From the NCBI GenBank assembly GCA_027257055.1, contig JAPVLO010000322.1, forward strand, positions 682,001-746,000: a stretch of 64,000 bases of DNA. Reading direction: 5' to 3'. A model generated the notes under the pieces. The model was given only the letters and a program-made list of their open reading frames with translations. It ran no database searches and had not been told where the DNA came from. This stretch comes from Cephalopachus bancanus (taxonomy: Eukaryota; Chordata; Mammalia; Primates; Tarsiidae). A program made the position numbers and the translations under genes. Shown piece after piece: positions 35,336 through 46,141 of this stretch. Each line of letters begins with the position of its first letter. Position 1 is the stretch's first letter.

Positions 35336-36229
35336 AGGACTGTTGTGGGAATAAGTGTCACAGCATGGGGGTGGGATGGGGATATGGGACAGAACGTCAG
35401 GTTTTCTGGTCAGTTTAGCTAGTGGAGAGTGGAGCGGAAACACAATTGCTCCGGGGCCAGCTGGGCTGCACCAGCCAGACTGGCAGCCTTCCCTCAGCCA
35501 GGCCAAACTGACTTCCTAGAGCCATCTGCTACACATGTCCCATCACCCCAAGGGCTCCATAAGAACCCAGGTGATGCATGCCTTCAGCTACCAGCCTTCC
35601 TACAGGCCCCAAGACCAGCCCAGGTAACCAGCTCTCACTTTGGTTCTAGGATCCAGGGAGAGCTGGAGCTGTCAAATTTCCCACACGGGGAATACCTGCA
35701 AACAGCTATGTATGGAGACAGGGAGGTGGCCTCAATGGCTGGACACCATAGGGCTCTGGCCACGGCTCCTCTTGGATTCTGGAATCTCAGCCCAGAGGCA
35801 GCAAGGGGCAGAGACAGCCTCCTGGGTCATTGGCAGATTCCCACCATAGGCACAGAATTCAAAGAGATAACAAAAGAAACATCGAACGGTGCAGGAGGCC
35901 TGTAGGCAGCCATGGGCAGACAGAGCAGCCCTGCCAGGGCATCCTCTGTGCCAGCAGCTTGTAGGTCCTCTTTGCAGGGGACATCAAGAAGAAATTGAGC
36001 CACAGAAAGCAGAAAGGAAAGGACCCAGGTCCTGGTACAGCCTTGCCCTTTATCCTAGCGTTTACCCCCTCCCCCCATTATCTTCTGGTGCCCAACTCTC
36101 AGCTCTTATAGCTGGGGCAGGTGCTGAAGCGACAACCCCAACCTCCGGGACACTCAAGCCAAGCTTCCATCCCTACCCTCACTTCGGGGCAGGAAAACGC
36201 CCCTCCTCTCAGACCACCTGCTTCATCCC
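35336..36229. other. Unique intron 1 next to the upstream CpG island
   Basis: No repeats recognised. The 158-codon frame at 35429-35905 and the 447-codon frame from 35889 have no support as genes. Confidence 0.45.
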
Positions 36230-37650
36230 AGAGCCGCCCTTTCCTCGCCAGGACGCCCATTTTACTACAAAGGCCCGCTCTTGCAAGGCCTCCTCCCGGA
36301 AAAACCGTTCCTCCTCGGCTCCACCCCGTCAGTCTCTGTCCTCCACGAACACCTGCCTGACCTCAGGGTCCTGCCCCAGCCCTCGGCCCCCGGGGTCACT
36401 CCATCAATCCTCGCGATTCACAGGAGCGCGCGCCCATGCCCCAACCCACCCCGCAGGCCGCAAGCCGGTCCGCGACAGGCACGGTCCGCGACAGGCACTT
36501 CACCTGGGGCTGGCCCGCGGCGGCCCTCCCCCCCTCGCCCCCACCCCTTCCTCACTGCGCCCGCGAGCAGGGTGCGCCCGCGAGCCTGGGGCGGCGCGGG
36601 TGGGTCCGCGTGCCCGCCGCGCGTGTCTGACAAAGAGCGGGGACGCGCGACCGAGGACCCACAGGGCGCTGGGGCCGGCGGCCGAGCCCTGGGGCCGGGA
36701 AGCGACCTTCCCCGCCCGGCCCTGCCCGCCCCGCAGGTCCCTCGCCCTGTCGCGGCGGGGCTCGGTGCCCCATTTTCCCGGGGAACACGCCTCCCTTTGC
36801 CCTGGCAGCGCCCGCCGAGGAGAAGCCCCAGCCCCGCGCGCTCGCCGTGCCCGGCACCGGCCGCGAGGGTCGCAGGTGCGCGGCCCGGACCGCCGCCGGG
36901 CAGCGCCTGTCAAGCCGCCTCCCCGCGGCCGCCCGCCGCCGGGGGCTGGGGCGCCGCCGCTCGCGCGATCCATCGAGCGCCCCGGCCGCCGCCGCGCACC
37001 CGCGCAGGCGGGCAGGAGCCTGCAGCCAGAGCCGCGCCCCGCGCCTTACCCCGGGAGCCGGACGAGGAGGAAGACGGGCCCGCGGCAGCAGCGACGGCGG
37101 CGACGGCCGGGCGCGCCCGGGGCTGGGGCGCAGTGGAGGGGTGCGCGGCGGAGCCGAGGGGAGCGGCTCCCACAATGGCCGAGCTCGCGGCGCCGAGCCC
37201 CCCGCCCCCCGCGCCCTAGCGGCAGCGGCTGAAGCGGAGCCGGCGCAGCCGCCCAACCCGCTCCCCACCCCCAGCGCCGACACCGCCCCCCGCCCCCCGA
37301 TGCGCGCTCCTCCCGCCCCGCACCCCGCCCCGGCGCTTCCGCGCTCCCCGCGCTGCCCTGCCAGTCCGCCGCCCCGCGCCCCCTCGGCACTGACCCCGCG
37401 TCCTCTGGCGTCCCCGGGCCCTCTCCTTCGGTCCCTGCGCCCTGCAACTCCTCCCGGCGGCCGCCAGTGTCCCCCAGACCAACCACACCCCCATACTCCC
37501 CGCCCTCTGCTCGGGAGACCTCTCCGCCCCGGCCCCGCGGCCGCGCGCTGACCCTGGGCCGGCTCACCGGGCCCGCCCCCTTGGAGCCCATCCCCTGTCG
37601 CTCTCCCAGGCCGCGGGGCTGTTTCGCAGCTCGGGCCCCGGTTCCCAAAC
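36230..37650. promoter_or_regulatory. MACF1: CpG island, upstream MACF1 promoter
   Basis: About 1.4 kb of very G+C- and CpG-rich DNA without interspersed repeats. It contains the inferred first exon and its GTAAGG donor on the minus strand. Transcription probably starts between about 37.1 and 37.6 kb, but the sequence alone does not fix the start; no TATA box stands out. Confidence 0.88.
37050..37250 (-). other. MACF1: Probable MACF1 non-coding first exon (5' end uncertain)
   Basis: The minus strand reads ...CGGCTCCCGGG|GTAAGGCGC, a good donor (intron from 37049), in the CpG island about 2.7 kb upstream of the MSSSDEE exon. The left exon edge is clear; the right edge given here is a guess. 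No ATG precedes the donor within this interval. Confidence 0.55.
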
Positions 37651-38150
37651 AACCCGTTGCCCTGCCACCTCTCTATCCCGCTTCCCCTAAACAAACCCCC
37701 ATTCTGTCCCTTCTCTCAGGGCTCCCGCTTCAACTCCTGAGGACCGCCTTGTGGGTCCGAGGGTCTACGTACCCGCTGGGCTTCTGGAACTGAACGTAGG
37801 AGGGACCCAAAAGAGGCCCCATCTTCCTCGTAGGATTAAAAAAAAAAACAGAGAGGAGTAAGGCCCAGAGGAGCAAACTCAGACTCTTGTTTAGACAGCA
37901 CCAGTCCCAAGAAGAAGCTTCCTCCCCTGAGAAAACATTTGTTGAGTTCCTTCTGCAGGCATGGCCTAGTGATACAGAAGACAAGAGTCAGGAGTGCCTT
38001 CCATCCTCTCTAGGACAGATAAGTGAACGTGTCCAGAAAGGGAGAGAACTTGTCTAAAAACATTTCTCTAGAAACCTGCATAGCACCACTACGCTATGGG
38101 TGTGTTTCCTGGTAACTGTGCAAGGTTCAGATCATGCCAGACATAATCCT
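37651..38150. other. Unique upstream flank of MACF1
   Basis: No recognised repeat apart from a 10-base A run at about 37839. Confidence 0.4.
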
Positions 38151-38310
38151 CACAATCATGTTCATTCATTTAACACATCTGTGTTGAATATCATACCAGG
38201 CGCCACGCTGGGTACTAAAGATATTCAATGAGATGCAAGATGCATCCCATCCCTGCCCCACTGACTTCCCTTGGGCTTACAGTCCACAGGGACAGATGGA
38301 CAGATGTAGA
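38151..38310. repeat. Old L2-like fragment (tentative)
   Basis: ttcattcatttaacacatctgtgttgaatatcataccaggcgccacgctgggtactaaagatattcaatgagatg is the common tattgagcacctactatgtgccaggcac-type sequence. Confidence 0.5.
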
Positions 38311-38314
38311 TCAT

Positions 38315-38412
38315 AATGCATCCCAGTATGCAGCATTATGATCCCTAATTTACAGATGCAGAGCTTAGATTAAGTGACTTTCTCAAAGCCATCTAGGGAG
38401 AAAGTGGATAAT
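38315..38412 (-). repeat. MIR fragment, antisense
   Basis: cctaatttacagatgcagagcttagattaagtgactttctcaaagccatctagg is an inverted MIR core. Confidence 0.6.
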
Positions 38413-38751
38413 CCCAAGACTGTAAACCTTTCTTCAGATTCCACATCCTGCGTTCTTTTTCACTGAAGCAGGGGAGTGTTGGAATAATTTACAAAGGTCT
38501 TTGAACTTCAAGATAAGAAATGTGGCCTAAGTTTTATGGTTATGAACAGCCAAGGAGGGTGTCAAAATAAGAGTGAAAGTCACCCCAGGATAGGCACAAG
38601 ATGGGTGTGGATGGTTATGCTGGAAGACTTACTGCCACAGCCCTAGTAAAGGTAATGAGATTCTGAACAAAACAGGGACTATGGGAATGGCACAGAATGT
38701 TTTCCATCTACTGAAACCTGCTAAGTTTCTGTGTTTCATGCATTCTCCCAT

Positions 38752-39043
38752 ATTTTTTTTTCCGAGTTGGAGTCTCACTCCGTGGCCCAAGCTGGAGTGT
38801 AGTGGCACACTCACAGTCACTGCACCCTCCACCTGCTGGGCTCAGGTGATCCTTCCACCTCAGTCTTCCAAGTAGCTGGAACACAGGTGAGTGCCACCAC
38901 ACTTAGCTAATTTTTTAATTTATTGTAGATCAGGGTATCACCAAGTTGCCTGGGCTGGTCTTGAACCCCTGAACTCAGGCAATCCTCTCGCCTCAACCTC
39001 CCAAAGTGCTGGGATTACAGGCTTGAGCCACCGTGCCTGATCT
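38752..39043 (-). mobile_element. Alu, antisense
   Basis: ttttttttccgagttggagtctcactccgtgg to gagccaccgtgcctg, both arms. Confidence 0.92.
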
Positions 39044-39064
39044 GCACTGTTTCATATTAAATAA

Positions 39065-39282
39065 GGGAAAGGAACCACCAGTTACTAAACTCCTACTAAG
39101 TGCTAGGCAATGCCCAGGAAATTTTTTGTATATTACTTTATTAAATCCTCCACAAAACCCTGTGCAGTAGGTACCTTTATTAGCCTTATTTTACAAATAA
39201 GGAAACAGAGACTTCGCACGGTTGAATGACTTGCTGATGTCCACAAGGCAAGCTAGTGTTGGAACTGGGGTTCCCATCCAGG
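39065..39282 (-). repeat. MIR SINE, antisense, near full length
   Basis: ctactaagtgctaggcaatgcccagg..., tacctttattagccttattttacaaataaggaaacagagacttcg and gcaagctagtgttggaactggggttcc follow the inverted MIRb layout. Confidence 0.82.
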
Positions 39283-39421
39283 CCAATTTTTTCTTGATTT
39301 ATTGTAGAGATGAGATCTCACCAAGTTGCCCAGGCTGGTCTCGAACCCCTGGGCTCAGGCAGTCCTCTTGCCTCAGCCTGCCAAAGTGATGGGATTGCAG
39401 GCGTGAGACACAGTGCCTGGC
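39283..39421 (-). mobile_element. Alu left arm only, antisense
   Basis: Begins at the inter-arm linker (aattttttcttgatttattgtagag) and ends gagacacagtgcctggc. It interrupts the end of the preceding MIR. Confidence 0.83.
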
Positions 39422-39467
39422 AAGAGGGGATTTCTATTCAGACTTTAAAAAATAGAAGGAACTCCTG

Positions 39468-39766
39468 ACCCAATGCAATGGCTCACGCCTGCAATCTCAA
39501 CACTTTGGGAGGCTGAAGCAGGAGGATTGCTTGAGCCCAGGAGTTTGAGACCAGCCTAGGCAACATAGCAAGACTTCGAGTTCACAATAAATCAAATAAT
39601 TAGCCAGGCACAGTGGTGCATGCCTGTAGTCCCAGCTACTGGAGAAACTGAAGTGGAAGGATCGCCCGATCCCAGGAGATCAAGGGCTCTGTGAACCGTG
39701 ATCATGCCACTGCACTCCAGTCATTTCAGTTTGGGTAACAGAGTGAGACTCTAACTCAACAAAAGG
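39468..39766 (+). mobile_element. Alu, sense, older type
   Basis: cccaatgcaatggctcacgcctgcaatctc to gagactctaactcaac. The linker has a duplicated ccagtcatttcagtttggg near the 3' end. Confidence 0.9.
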
Positions 39767-40230
39767 AAGGAAATCCTGTTATTTGTGATAACATAGATTA
39801 ACCTGGAGGACATTATATTAAGTGAAATAAGCCAGGCACAGAAAGACAAATGCTGCATGATCTCACATGAAGAGTCTAAAAATGTTGAACTCACAGAAAC
39901 AGAGAGTAGGATGGTAGTTACCAAGGACTGGGGAGTGGGGAAGAGACGGGGTGTTGGGGAGATGTTGGTCAAAGGATAAAAAATTTCAGTTAGGAGGAAA
40001 TAGTTCAAGAGCTCTATTGTACAACATGGTGACTATAGTTAATAATAATGTATGGCATTCTTGAAAATCTTGGAAAATAGATTTTAAGAGTTCTCACTAC
40101 GAAAGATAAATATGTGAAGTAATGCACATGATAATGAACTCAATGTAACCATTCCACAATATACATATATTTCAAAATATCATATTGTACACGATAAATA
40201 TAATGATTTTTATCAATTAAAAATAAATAT
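39767..40230 (+). mobile_element. L1MA-type 3' end, sense
   Basis: Familiar L1 tail order: ttatattaagtgaaataagccaggcacagaaagacaaatg, atgatctcacatgaagagtctaaaaatgttg, gatggtagttaccaaggactgg, gggtgttggggagatgttggtcaaaggataaaaaatttcag, tgactatagttaataataatgt, ending atcaattaaaaataaat. Confidence 0.85.
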
Positions 40231-40510
40231 GGCTGGGCTCAGCCTGTAATCCCAGCACTTTGGGAGGCAGAGGCAAGTGGATTGCCTGAGTCCGCAGGTG
40301 TGAGACCAGCCTGGGCAACTTGGTGAGACCTCGTCTCTACAATTAAAAAAAAAAAAAAATTAGCTGGGCTTGGTAGTGCACGCCTGTAGTTTCGGCTACT
40401 TAGAAAACTGAGGCAGAAGGATCGCCAGAGCCCAGCAGGTTGAAGCTGGGGTGGCCGTGACTGTGTCACTGGGTGACAGAGTGAGACTCCAACTAAAAAA
40501 AAAATAGATA
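40231..40510 (+). mobile_element. Alu, sense, first of three in tandem
   Basis: Starts ggctgggctcagcctgtaatcc, lacking the cggtgg of the A box. Inserted in the A-rich L1 tail. Confidence 0.9.
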
Positions 40511-40525
40511 CATTTTTAAAAATAT

Positions 40526-40829
40526 GGCTGAGGGCAGTGGCTTACGCCTGTAATCACAGCCCTTTGGGAGGTGGAGGCGGGAGAATTGCTTGAGCCCAGG
40601 AGTTTGAGACCAACCTGAGCAGCACAGCAAGACCCTGTCTATACAAAAAATCAAAAAATTAACTGGGCATTATGGTGAGTGCCTGTAGTCCCAGCAACTT
40701 GGGAGACTGAGGTGGGAGGATCACCAAGTCTAGGAAGTTGAGGCTGTGGCAAGCTGTGATCACACCACTGCACTTCAGCCTAGGCAACAGAGTGAGACTC
40801 CAAATTAAAATAATTTTTAAAAACAATAA
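40526..40829 (+). mobile_element. Alu, sense, second of three
   Basis: ggctgagggcagtggcttacgcctg to caaattaaaataatttttaaaaac; older type with gagtttgagaccaacctgagcagc. Confidence 0.9.
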
Positions 40830-40833
40830 ATAA

Positions 40834-41118
40834 GCCGGGCTCGGTGGCTCAACCTGTAATCCCGCACCTTTGGGAGGCTGAGGTGAGTGGGTTGCCTGAG
40901 CCCACGGGTTCGAGACCTGCCTGGGCAGGCGAGACCTCATCTCTACAATAAATTAAAAATTAGCCAGGTGTGGTAGCATGTGCTTGTAATTCCGGCTACT
41001 CGGAAGGCTGAGGTGGAAGGATCACCGGGGCCCAGCAAGTCGAGGCTGCGGTGGCCGGGAGTGGCCACTGCACTCCAGTCTGGGCGACAGAGTGAGACTC
41101 CAACTCAGAAACAAAACA
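40834..41118 (+). mobile_element. Young Alu, sense, third of three
   Basis: gccgggctcggtggctcaacc...; B-box region cacgggttcgagacctgcc. Target-site duplication acaataaataa shows it inserted in the tail of the second copy. Confidence 0.94.
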
Positions 41119-41716
41119 AAACAATAAATAAAGTTCTTGTGGGGTGGGCTAAGATCCACTGAGGTGTGAAACTGAAGGATCATTTTCTTCTTTTTTTTAA
41201 TTTGTATTTATTTATTTATTTTTCTGAAAAATCATTTCCAACTTAGGAATGAGTGCTGAGGACCTTCCCTGGCGAGAGGAACATGGACACTGTGGGAGAA
41301 GGCAAATTGAAAGCATAGGAAGAGTGTGGGGAGCCTGGGTGTGAAACTGGATGAATCTCCACTGGGGCCAGGATCTGTGGGCAGGGTCTCAGCGGGCAGG
41401 GCCAGCAGGGAGGGCTGCTGGGAAGCCTGAAAGCGCAGCTGCCCCGGCTAGAGGGCATCCAAAGTTTTTCCCTCTCTCCAACCTCAATGCCCTTCCCAAA
41501 CCTGACCACCAGTCCTGTCCTAAATTATTCATGCTGTGAGCTATGAGTAGAGCTTCCGGAAGCTTGCGGATGTCAGACTGAGGACATTCAACTATGTCTC
41601 CCCAAGGCTGTATCTCCAGCTCCCACAGTGCTACCCTCGGACCGATCTGCTGGTGAGATTTGCCAAGCTTTTTGCAGCTGGCAGCTGGCCAATAACCTTG
41701 AGCTACTGGGCTTCAA
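41119..41716. other. Unique upstream flank, nothing recognised
   Basis: Short T/A-rich tract at 41190-41222, otherwise no recognised repeat. Confidence 0.4.
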
Positions 41717-41852
41717 TTCATTTCAGCAATCTTTTACTGAGGAATACTATGTGCTGGGGAGAGTTCTGGGTTCTGTTGGGAACACAGAAGTGAATCCAAT
41801 CAGGTCCTTGTCCTTGAAGGTTCACAGGATGGTAGAGGTGGCAGGCACTTAA
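41717..41852. repeat. Old L2-like fragment (tentative)
   Basis: tcagcaatcttttactgaggaatactatgtgctggggagagttctgggttctgttgggaacacagaagtg resembles cacctactatgtgccaggcactg-type L2 sequence. Confidence 0.5.
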
Positions 41853-41868
41853 AAATTATTTCCTTCCA

Positions 41869-42155
41869 GCCAGGCTCGGTGGCTCAGCCTGTAATCCCAG
41901 CACTTTGCGAGGCAGAGGTGAGTGGATTGCCTGAGCCTGAGGGTTCGAGACCCGCCTGGGCAACTTGACGAGACCTCATCTCTACAATAAATCAAAATTA
42001 GCCGGGCGTGGTAGCACCCGCCTGTAGTTTCAGCTACTTGGAAGACTGAGGCAGAAGGATCACTGGAGCCCAGCAGGTTGAGGCTGCAGTGGCCGGGAGC
42101 GGCCACTGCACTCCAGTCTGAGTGACAGAGTGAGACTCAAACTCAAAAAAAAAAA
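41869..42155 (+). mobile_element. Young Alu, sense
   Basis: Perfect atttccttcca duplication; B-box region gagggttcgagacccgcc. Confidence 0.95.
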
Positions 42156-42282
42156 AATATTTCCTTCCATGACATCCTCCAGGTCAGGTGAGTGCCTCCC
42201 CCCTCCACTGTATCCCATTTCAACAACCAAAGCCAACCGTGAAATATCTTCAGAAGTGAGTGGCCTTGGGACTTCACAGCCA

Positions 42283-42344
42283 CAATGGAGCAGATATTGC
42301 AAATGATGATTTCAGCAACACCAGAATGCATCCCATAAATGTTT
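42283..42344 (+). repeat. Duplicated block, first part
   Basis: Matches 28948-29004 (agcagatattgcaaatgatgatttcagcaacaccagaatgcatcccataaatgttttct). The rest of the block continues after the intervening Alu. Confidence 0.8.
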
Positions 42345-42640
42345 TCTTTTTTTTTTTTTTTTGAGTTGGAGTCTCACTCTGTCGCCCAGACTGGAGTGCA
42401 GTGGCCGCTCCCGGCCACCGCAGCCTCGACCTGCTGGGCTCAGGCGATCCTTCCACCTCAGCCTTCCAAGTAGCTGGAACTGTAGATGCGTGCTACCACA
42501 CCCAGCTAATTTTTGATTTATTGTAGAGATGAGGTCTCACCAAGTTGCCTGGGCTGGTCTCAAACCCATGGGCTCAGGCAATTCTCTCACCTCGGCCTCC
42601 CAAGTACTGGGATTACAGGTTTGAGCCACTGCGCCCGGGG
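42345..42640 (-). mobile_element. Alu, antisense, inside the duplicated block
   Basis: Long T start, full dimer, ending gcgcccggggcc. It is absent from the equivalent position at 29004, so it inserted after the duplication. I cannot see a clear target-site duplication. Confidence 0.93.
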
Positions 42641-42644
42641 CCCC

Positions 42645-42705
42645 ACAGACTGATTAACTAGGAGTCAAATCATTAGCCCTGAGTCACAGTTTTTTGGTTT
42701 TTGTT
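42645..42705 (+). repeat. Duplicated block, second part
   Basis: cagactgattaactaggagtcaaatcattagccctgagtcacag matches 29005-29052 with few differences. Confidence 0.8.
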
Positions 42706-42997
42706 TTTATTTGAGGTCTCACTCTGTCGCCCAGGCTGGAGTGCAGTGGCATGCTCATGGCCACTGCAGCCTCCATCTACTGGGCTCGGGTCATCCTTCC
42801 GCTTCAGCCTTCCAAGTAGCTAGCATTACAGGCATGTGCCACCATGCCTGGCTAATTTATTTTTCTTGATTTATTGGGTAGAGATGAGATCTCGCCAAGT
42901 TGTCCAGGCTGGTCTCAAACCCGTGGGCTCAGGCAATCCTCTCACCTCTGCCTCCCAAAGTGCTGGGATTACAGGTGTGAGCTACCACGTTCAGCCT
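42706..42997 (-). mobile_element. Alu, antisense, probable duplicate of the 29062 copy
   Basis: Starts tatttgaggtctcactctgtcgcc and ends acgttcagcctat, as at 29062-29360 (aggcctat). Confidence 0.9.
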
Positions 42998-43077
42998 ATT
43001 TTTTGTAGAGACAAAGATTCACTATGATGCCTCGGCTGGTCTTGAACTAGGCTCAAGCAATCCTCTACTACAGCCCG
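42998..43077 (-). mobile_element. Alu arm fragment, antisense
   Basis: ttttttgtagagacaaagattcactatgatgcctcggctggtcttgaac...aagcaatcctctactacagccc is part of a left arm. Confidence 0.7.
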
Positions 43078-43078
43078 C

Positions 43079-43381
43079 TATTTTTTTTTCTCTTTTTTTG
43101 AGTAGAAGTCTCACTCTGTCACTCATGCTGGAATGCAGTGGAATGCTCACAGCCACTGCAGCCTTGATCTGCTGGGTTCAGGTGATCCTTCCACCTCAGC
43201 CATCCAAGTAGCTGGAACCACAGGCACTCACCACCATGCCTGGTTTATTTTTTTGCTTTATTGTAGAGAAGAGGTCTCGCCAAGTTGCCTGAGTTGGTCT
43301 CGAACCCCTGGACTCAGGCAGTCCTTTCACCTCCACCTCCCAAAGTCCTGGGATTACAGGCATGAGCCACCATGTCTGGCT
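43079..43381 (-). mobile_element. Alu, antisense
   Basis: gagtagaagtctcactctgtcactcatgctgg to gagccaccatgtctggc. Confidence 0.92.
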
Positions 43382-43517
43382 TAATTTTTAAAATTTATTT
43401 GTAGAAATGGGATCTTGCTATGTTGCTCAGTTGGGCTCAAACTCCTGGCTTCAAGCAGTTCTCCTACTTTGGCCTCCCAAAAAGTTGGGAGTACAGGCAT
43501 GGGCCACAGTGCCAGCT
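43382..43517 (-). mobile_element. Alu-type monomer, antisense
   Basis: ttgtagaaatgggatcttgctatgttgctcagttggg to gggccacagtgccagc. Confidence 0.78.
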
Positions 43518-43644
43518 ATCCACTTCTGTCTTTCTACCACCACCTTTATCCAAGCACTAGCCTTTGGAATGAACTTTTATTTCTACTCCTTCTCCCTCCA
43601 GTCTCAATTCAATGGCAACCAAGAGTCAATCTTTTTAAAACATA

Positions 43645-43852
43645 AATCACCTGGGCAGCGAGACCTCATCTCTACAATAAATCAAAAATCAGCCGGGCAT
43701 GGTAGCGCATGCCTGTAGTTCCGACTACTCGGAAGGCTGAGGCGGAAGGATCGCCGGAGCCCAGCTGGTCGAGGCTGCGGTGGCCAGGAGCGACCGCTGC
43801 ACTCCAGTCTGGGCGACAGAGTTAGACTCCAACTCAAAAAAAAAAAAAAAAA
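43645..43852 (+). mobile_element. 5'-truncated young Alu in L2
   Basis: Begins at cctgggcagcgagacctcatc, so most of the left arm is missing. Five-base-deletion subtype with aaatcagccgggcatgg and an 18-base A tail. Confidence 0.92.
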
Positions 43853-44158
43853 CAACCAAAAATCATGTCACACACAGTTCCAATTTGCACTTAGACTAAA
43901 ATATACATTCCTCACAAGAGCCTATAATGTTTGACACAATTTGGTTCTTGCTCACCCCTTAGACCTAATCTCAGGAAATTGGACTCCCTGGATTCCAACA
44001 AGTCAGATCTTCTTCCTGTTTTTCTAATACGTGAATTTCCTTCCCACATTTGGACTTTGCATAGTTGTTCTGGCTCCTTGGAATTCCCTTCCCTACAGTA
44101 CTTGCATGATTGGTGCCCTTTTCATCACCCAGGATTCATCTTAGAAGTCACCTTCTTA

Positions 44159-44402
44159 CCGGGTGTGGTGGCTCATGCCTGTAATCCCAGCACTTTGGGA
44201 AGCCGAGGCAAGAGGATTGCCTGAGCCCAAGGGTTCAAACCCAGCCTAGGCAACATGGCGAGACCTCGTCTCTACAATAAATCAAAAAATTAGGCAGGTG
44301 TGGAAGGATGATATGGAAGAATTGCCTGAGCCCAGCAGGTTGAGGCTGCTGTGGCCATGAGCATGTACAGCTGGGCGACAGAGTGAGACTCCAGCTCAAA
44401 AA
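44159..44402 (+). mobile_element. Alu, sense, with internal deletion
   Basis: The start of the right arm is shortened (taggcaggtgtggaaggatgatatgg). Target-site duplication agaagtcaccttct / agaagtcatcttct. Confidence 0.92.
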
Positions 44403-44575
44403 AGAAGTCATCTTCTCAAAGAGACCCTTTTTGAACACCCATCTAAATTTCCCTCCTCCTTTAACCCTTGTTTTATTTTCATCATAACTTTGATTACTTT
44501 GCCATCATCTTGCCCATTTCTTTGCCTGTTTATTTTCTGTCTGATGTAGTTATTAATAAGTGATAGAAAGGAGAA

Positions 44576-44712
44576 TAAAGTAGAAAAAAAATGACAGTGG
44601 GAGCTACTATTTTAAGTAGGGTAGGGAGGTCAGAGAACACCTCACTGAGATGTGAGGTAATATTTGAGCAGAGACCTGAACAGAGGAAGAGAAGCAGCCC
44701 TATAAGTGCTGT
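44576..44712. repeat. Old interspersed repeat (class unassigned)
   Basis: gtgggagctactattttaagtagggtagggaggtcagagaacacctcactgagatgtg...gagcagagacctgaac matches a very common old mammalian repeat phrase that I cannot place firmly. Confidence 0.4.
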
Positions 44713-44936
44713 CTCACATAAATATAATATGAGCCATAGGTGTAATTCTTTTTTTTTGATACAGGTGTAATTCTAAATTTTCTAAAATTCATATTTTAAA
44801 ATGTAAAGTTCAGCTCCTAAAATAGGGGTATATTTAAAAAACAAGTAACGATCAGTGGTTTCCAAGAGATAGAGGGAAAGATGACCAGACAGAGCACAGA
44901 GGGTTTTAAGGGCAGTGAAACTACTCTGCATGATTA

Positions 44937-44978
44937 CACACACATACACACACACACACACACACACATACACACACA
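44937..44978. repeat. (CA)n microsatellite
   Basis: acacacatacacacacacacacacacacacatacacacaca, about 20 units with two TA changes. Confidence 0.95.
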
Positions 44979-45001
44979 GTCTCACTGTGTTGCCCAGGCT
45001 A
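44979..45001 (-). mobile_element. Alu scrap next to the CA repeat
   Basis: gtctcactgtgttgcccaggct only. Confidence 0.6.
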
Positions 45002-45040
45002 TTTTCTTTCTTTCTGTCTCTCTCTCTCTCTCTCTTTTCT

Positions 45041-45163
45041 TTTCTTTTTTTTTTTTTTGCGTTGGAGTCTTACTCTTGTCACCCAAGCTGGAGTGCAGTA
45101 ACATACTCATGACCACCGCAACCTCGATCTGCTGGGCTTAGGTGATCCTTCTGCCTCTGCCTT
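45041..45163 (-). mobile_element. Alu right-arm part, antisense
   Basis: gcgttggagtcttactcttgtcacc to cttctgcctctgcctt. The remainder is cut off by a new T-rich start. Confidence 0.85.
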
Positions 45164-45835
<672 letters not shown>

Positions 45836-46071
45836 AATTTTATTTTTATCTATTATAGAGATGAAGTCTCTCCATGTTACTCCAACTGGTCTCAGACCCC
45901 TGAGCTCAGACAATCCTCTTGCCTCCACCTTTCAAAGTGCTGGGATTACAGGTGTGAACCACTACACCTGGCCCCAGGTTATTTTTAAACTCTTGTTCTC
46001 AAGGGATCCTCCTGCCTTGGCCTCCCAAAGTGCTGGGATTATAGGCATGAGCCAACACACCTGGCCTACGT
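45836..46071 (-). mobile_element. Alu left-arm pieces, antisense
   Basis: Two successive left-arm remnants: ttatctattatagagatgaagtctctcc...cactacacctggcc and aaactcttgttctcaagggatcc...gccaacacacctggcc. Confidence 0.8.
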
Positions 46072-46141
46072 GATACTCTAATGGTAGATATGTGTCCTTA
46101 TACATTTGTCAAAACCCATATAGCGCTTAAGAGTGAACCTT

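Larger units (their letters stand above)
43518..44575 (+). mobile_element. L2 LINE 3' region, interrupted by two Alus
   Basis: L2 landmarks: ctttggaatgaac..., aatggcaaccaagagtcaatctttttaaaacataaatca, then after the first Alu aatatacattcctcacaagagcctataatgtttgacacaatttgg, tccttggaattcccttcc, and after the second Alu tctcaaagagaccctttttgaacacc and tttattttctgtctgatg. Gaps at 43645-43852 and 44159-44402. Confidence 0.65.

Noticed and set aside
35889..37694. 447-, 380- and 312-codon frames in the upstream CpG island
   Set aside because: Same GC artefact. Only the donor at 37049 and the link to the MSSSDEE exon are supported.
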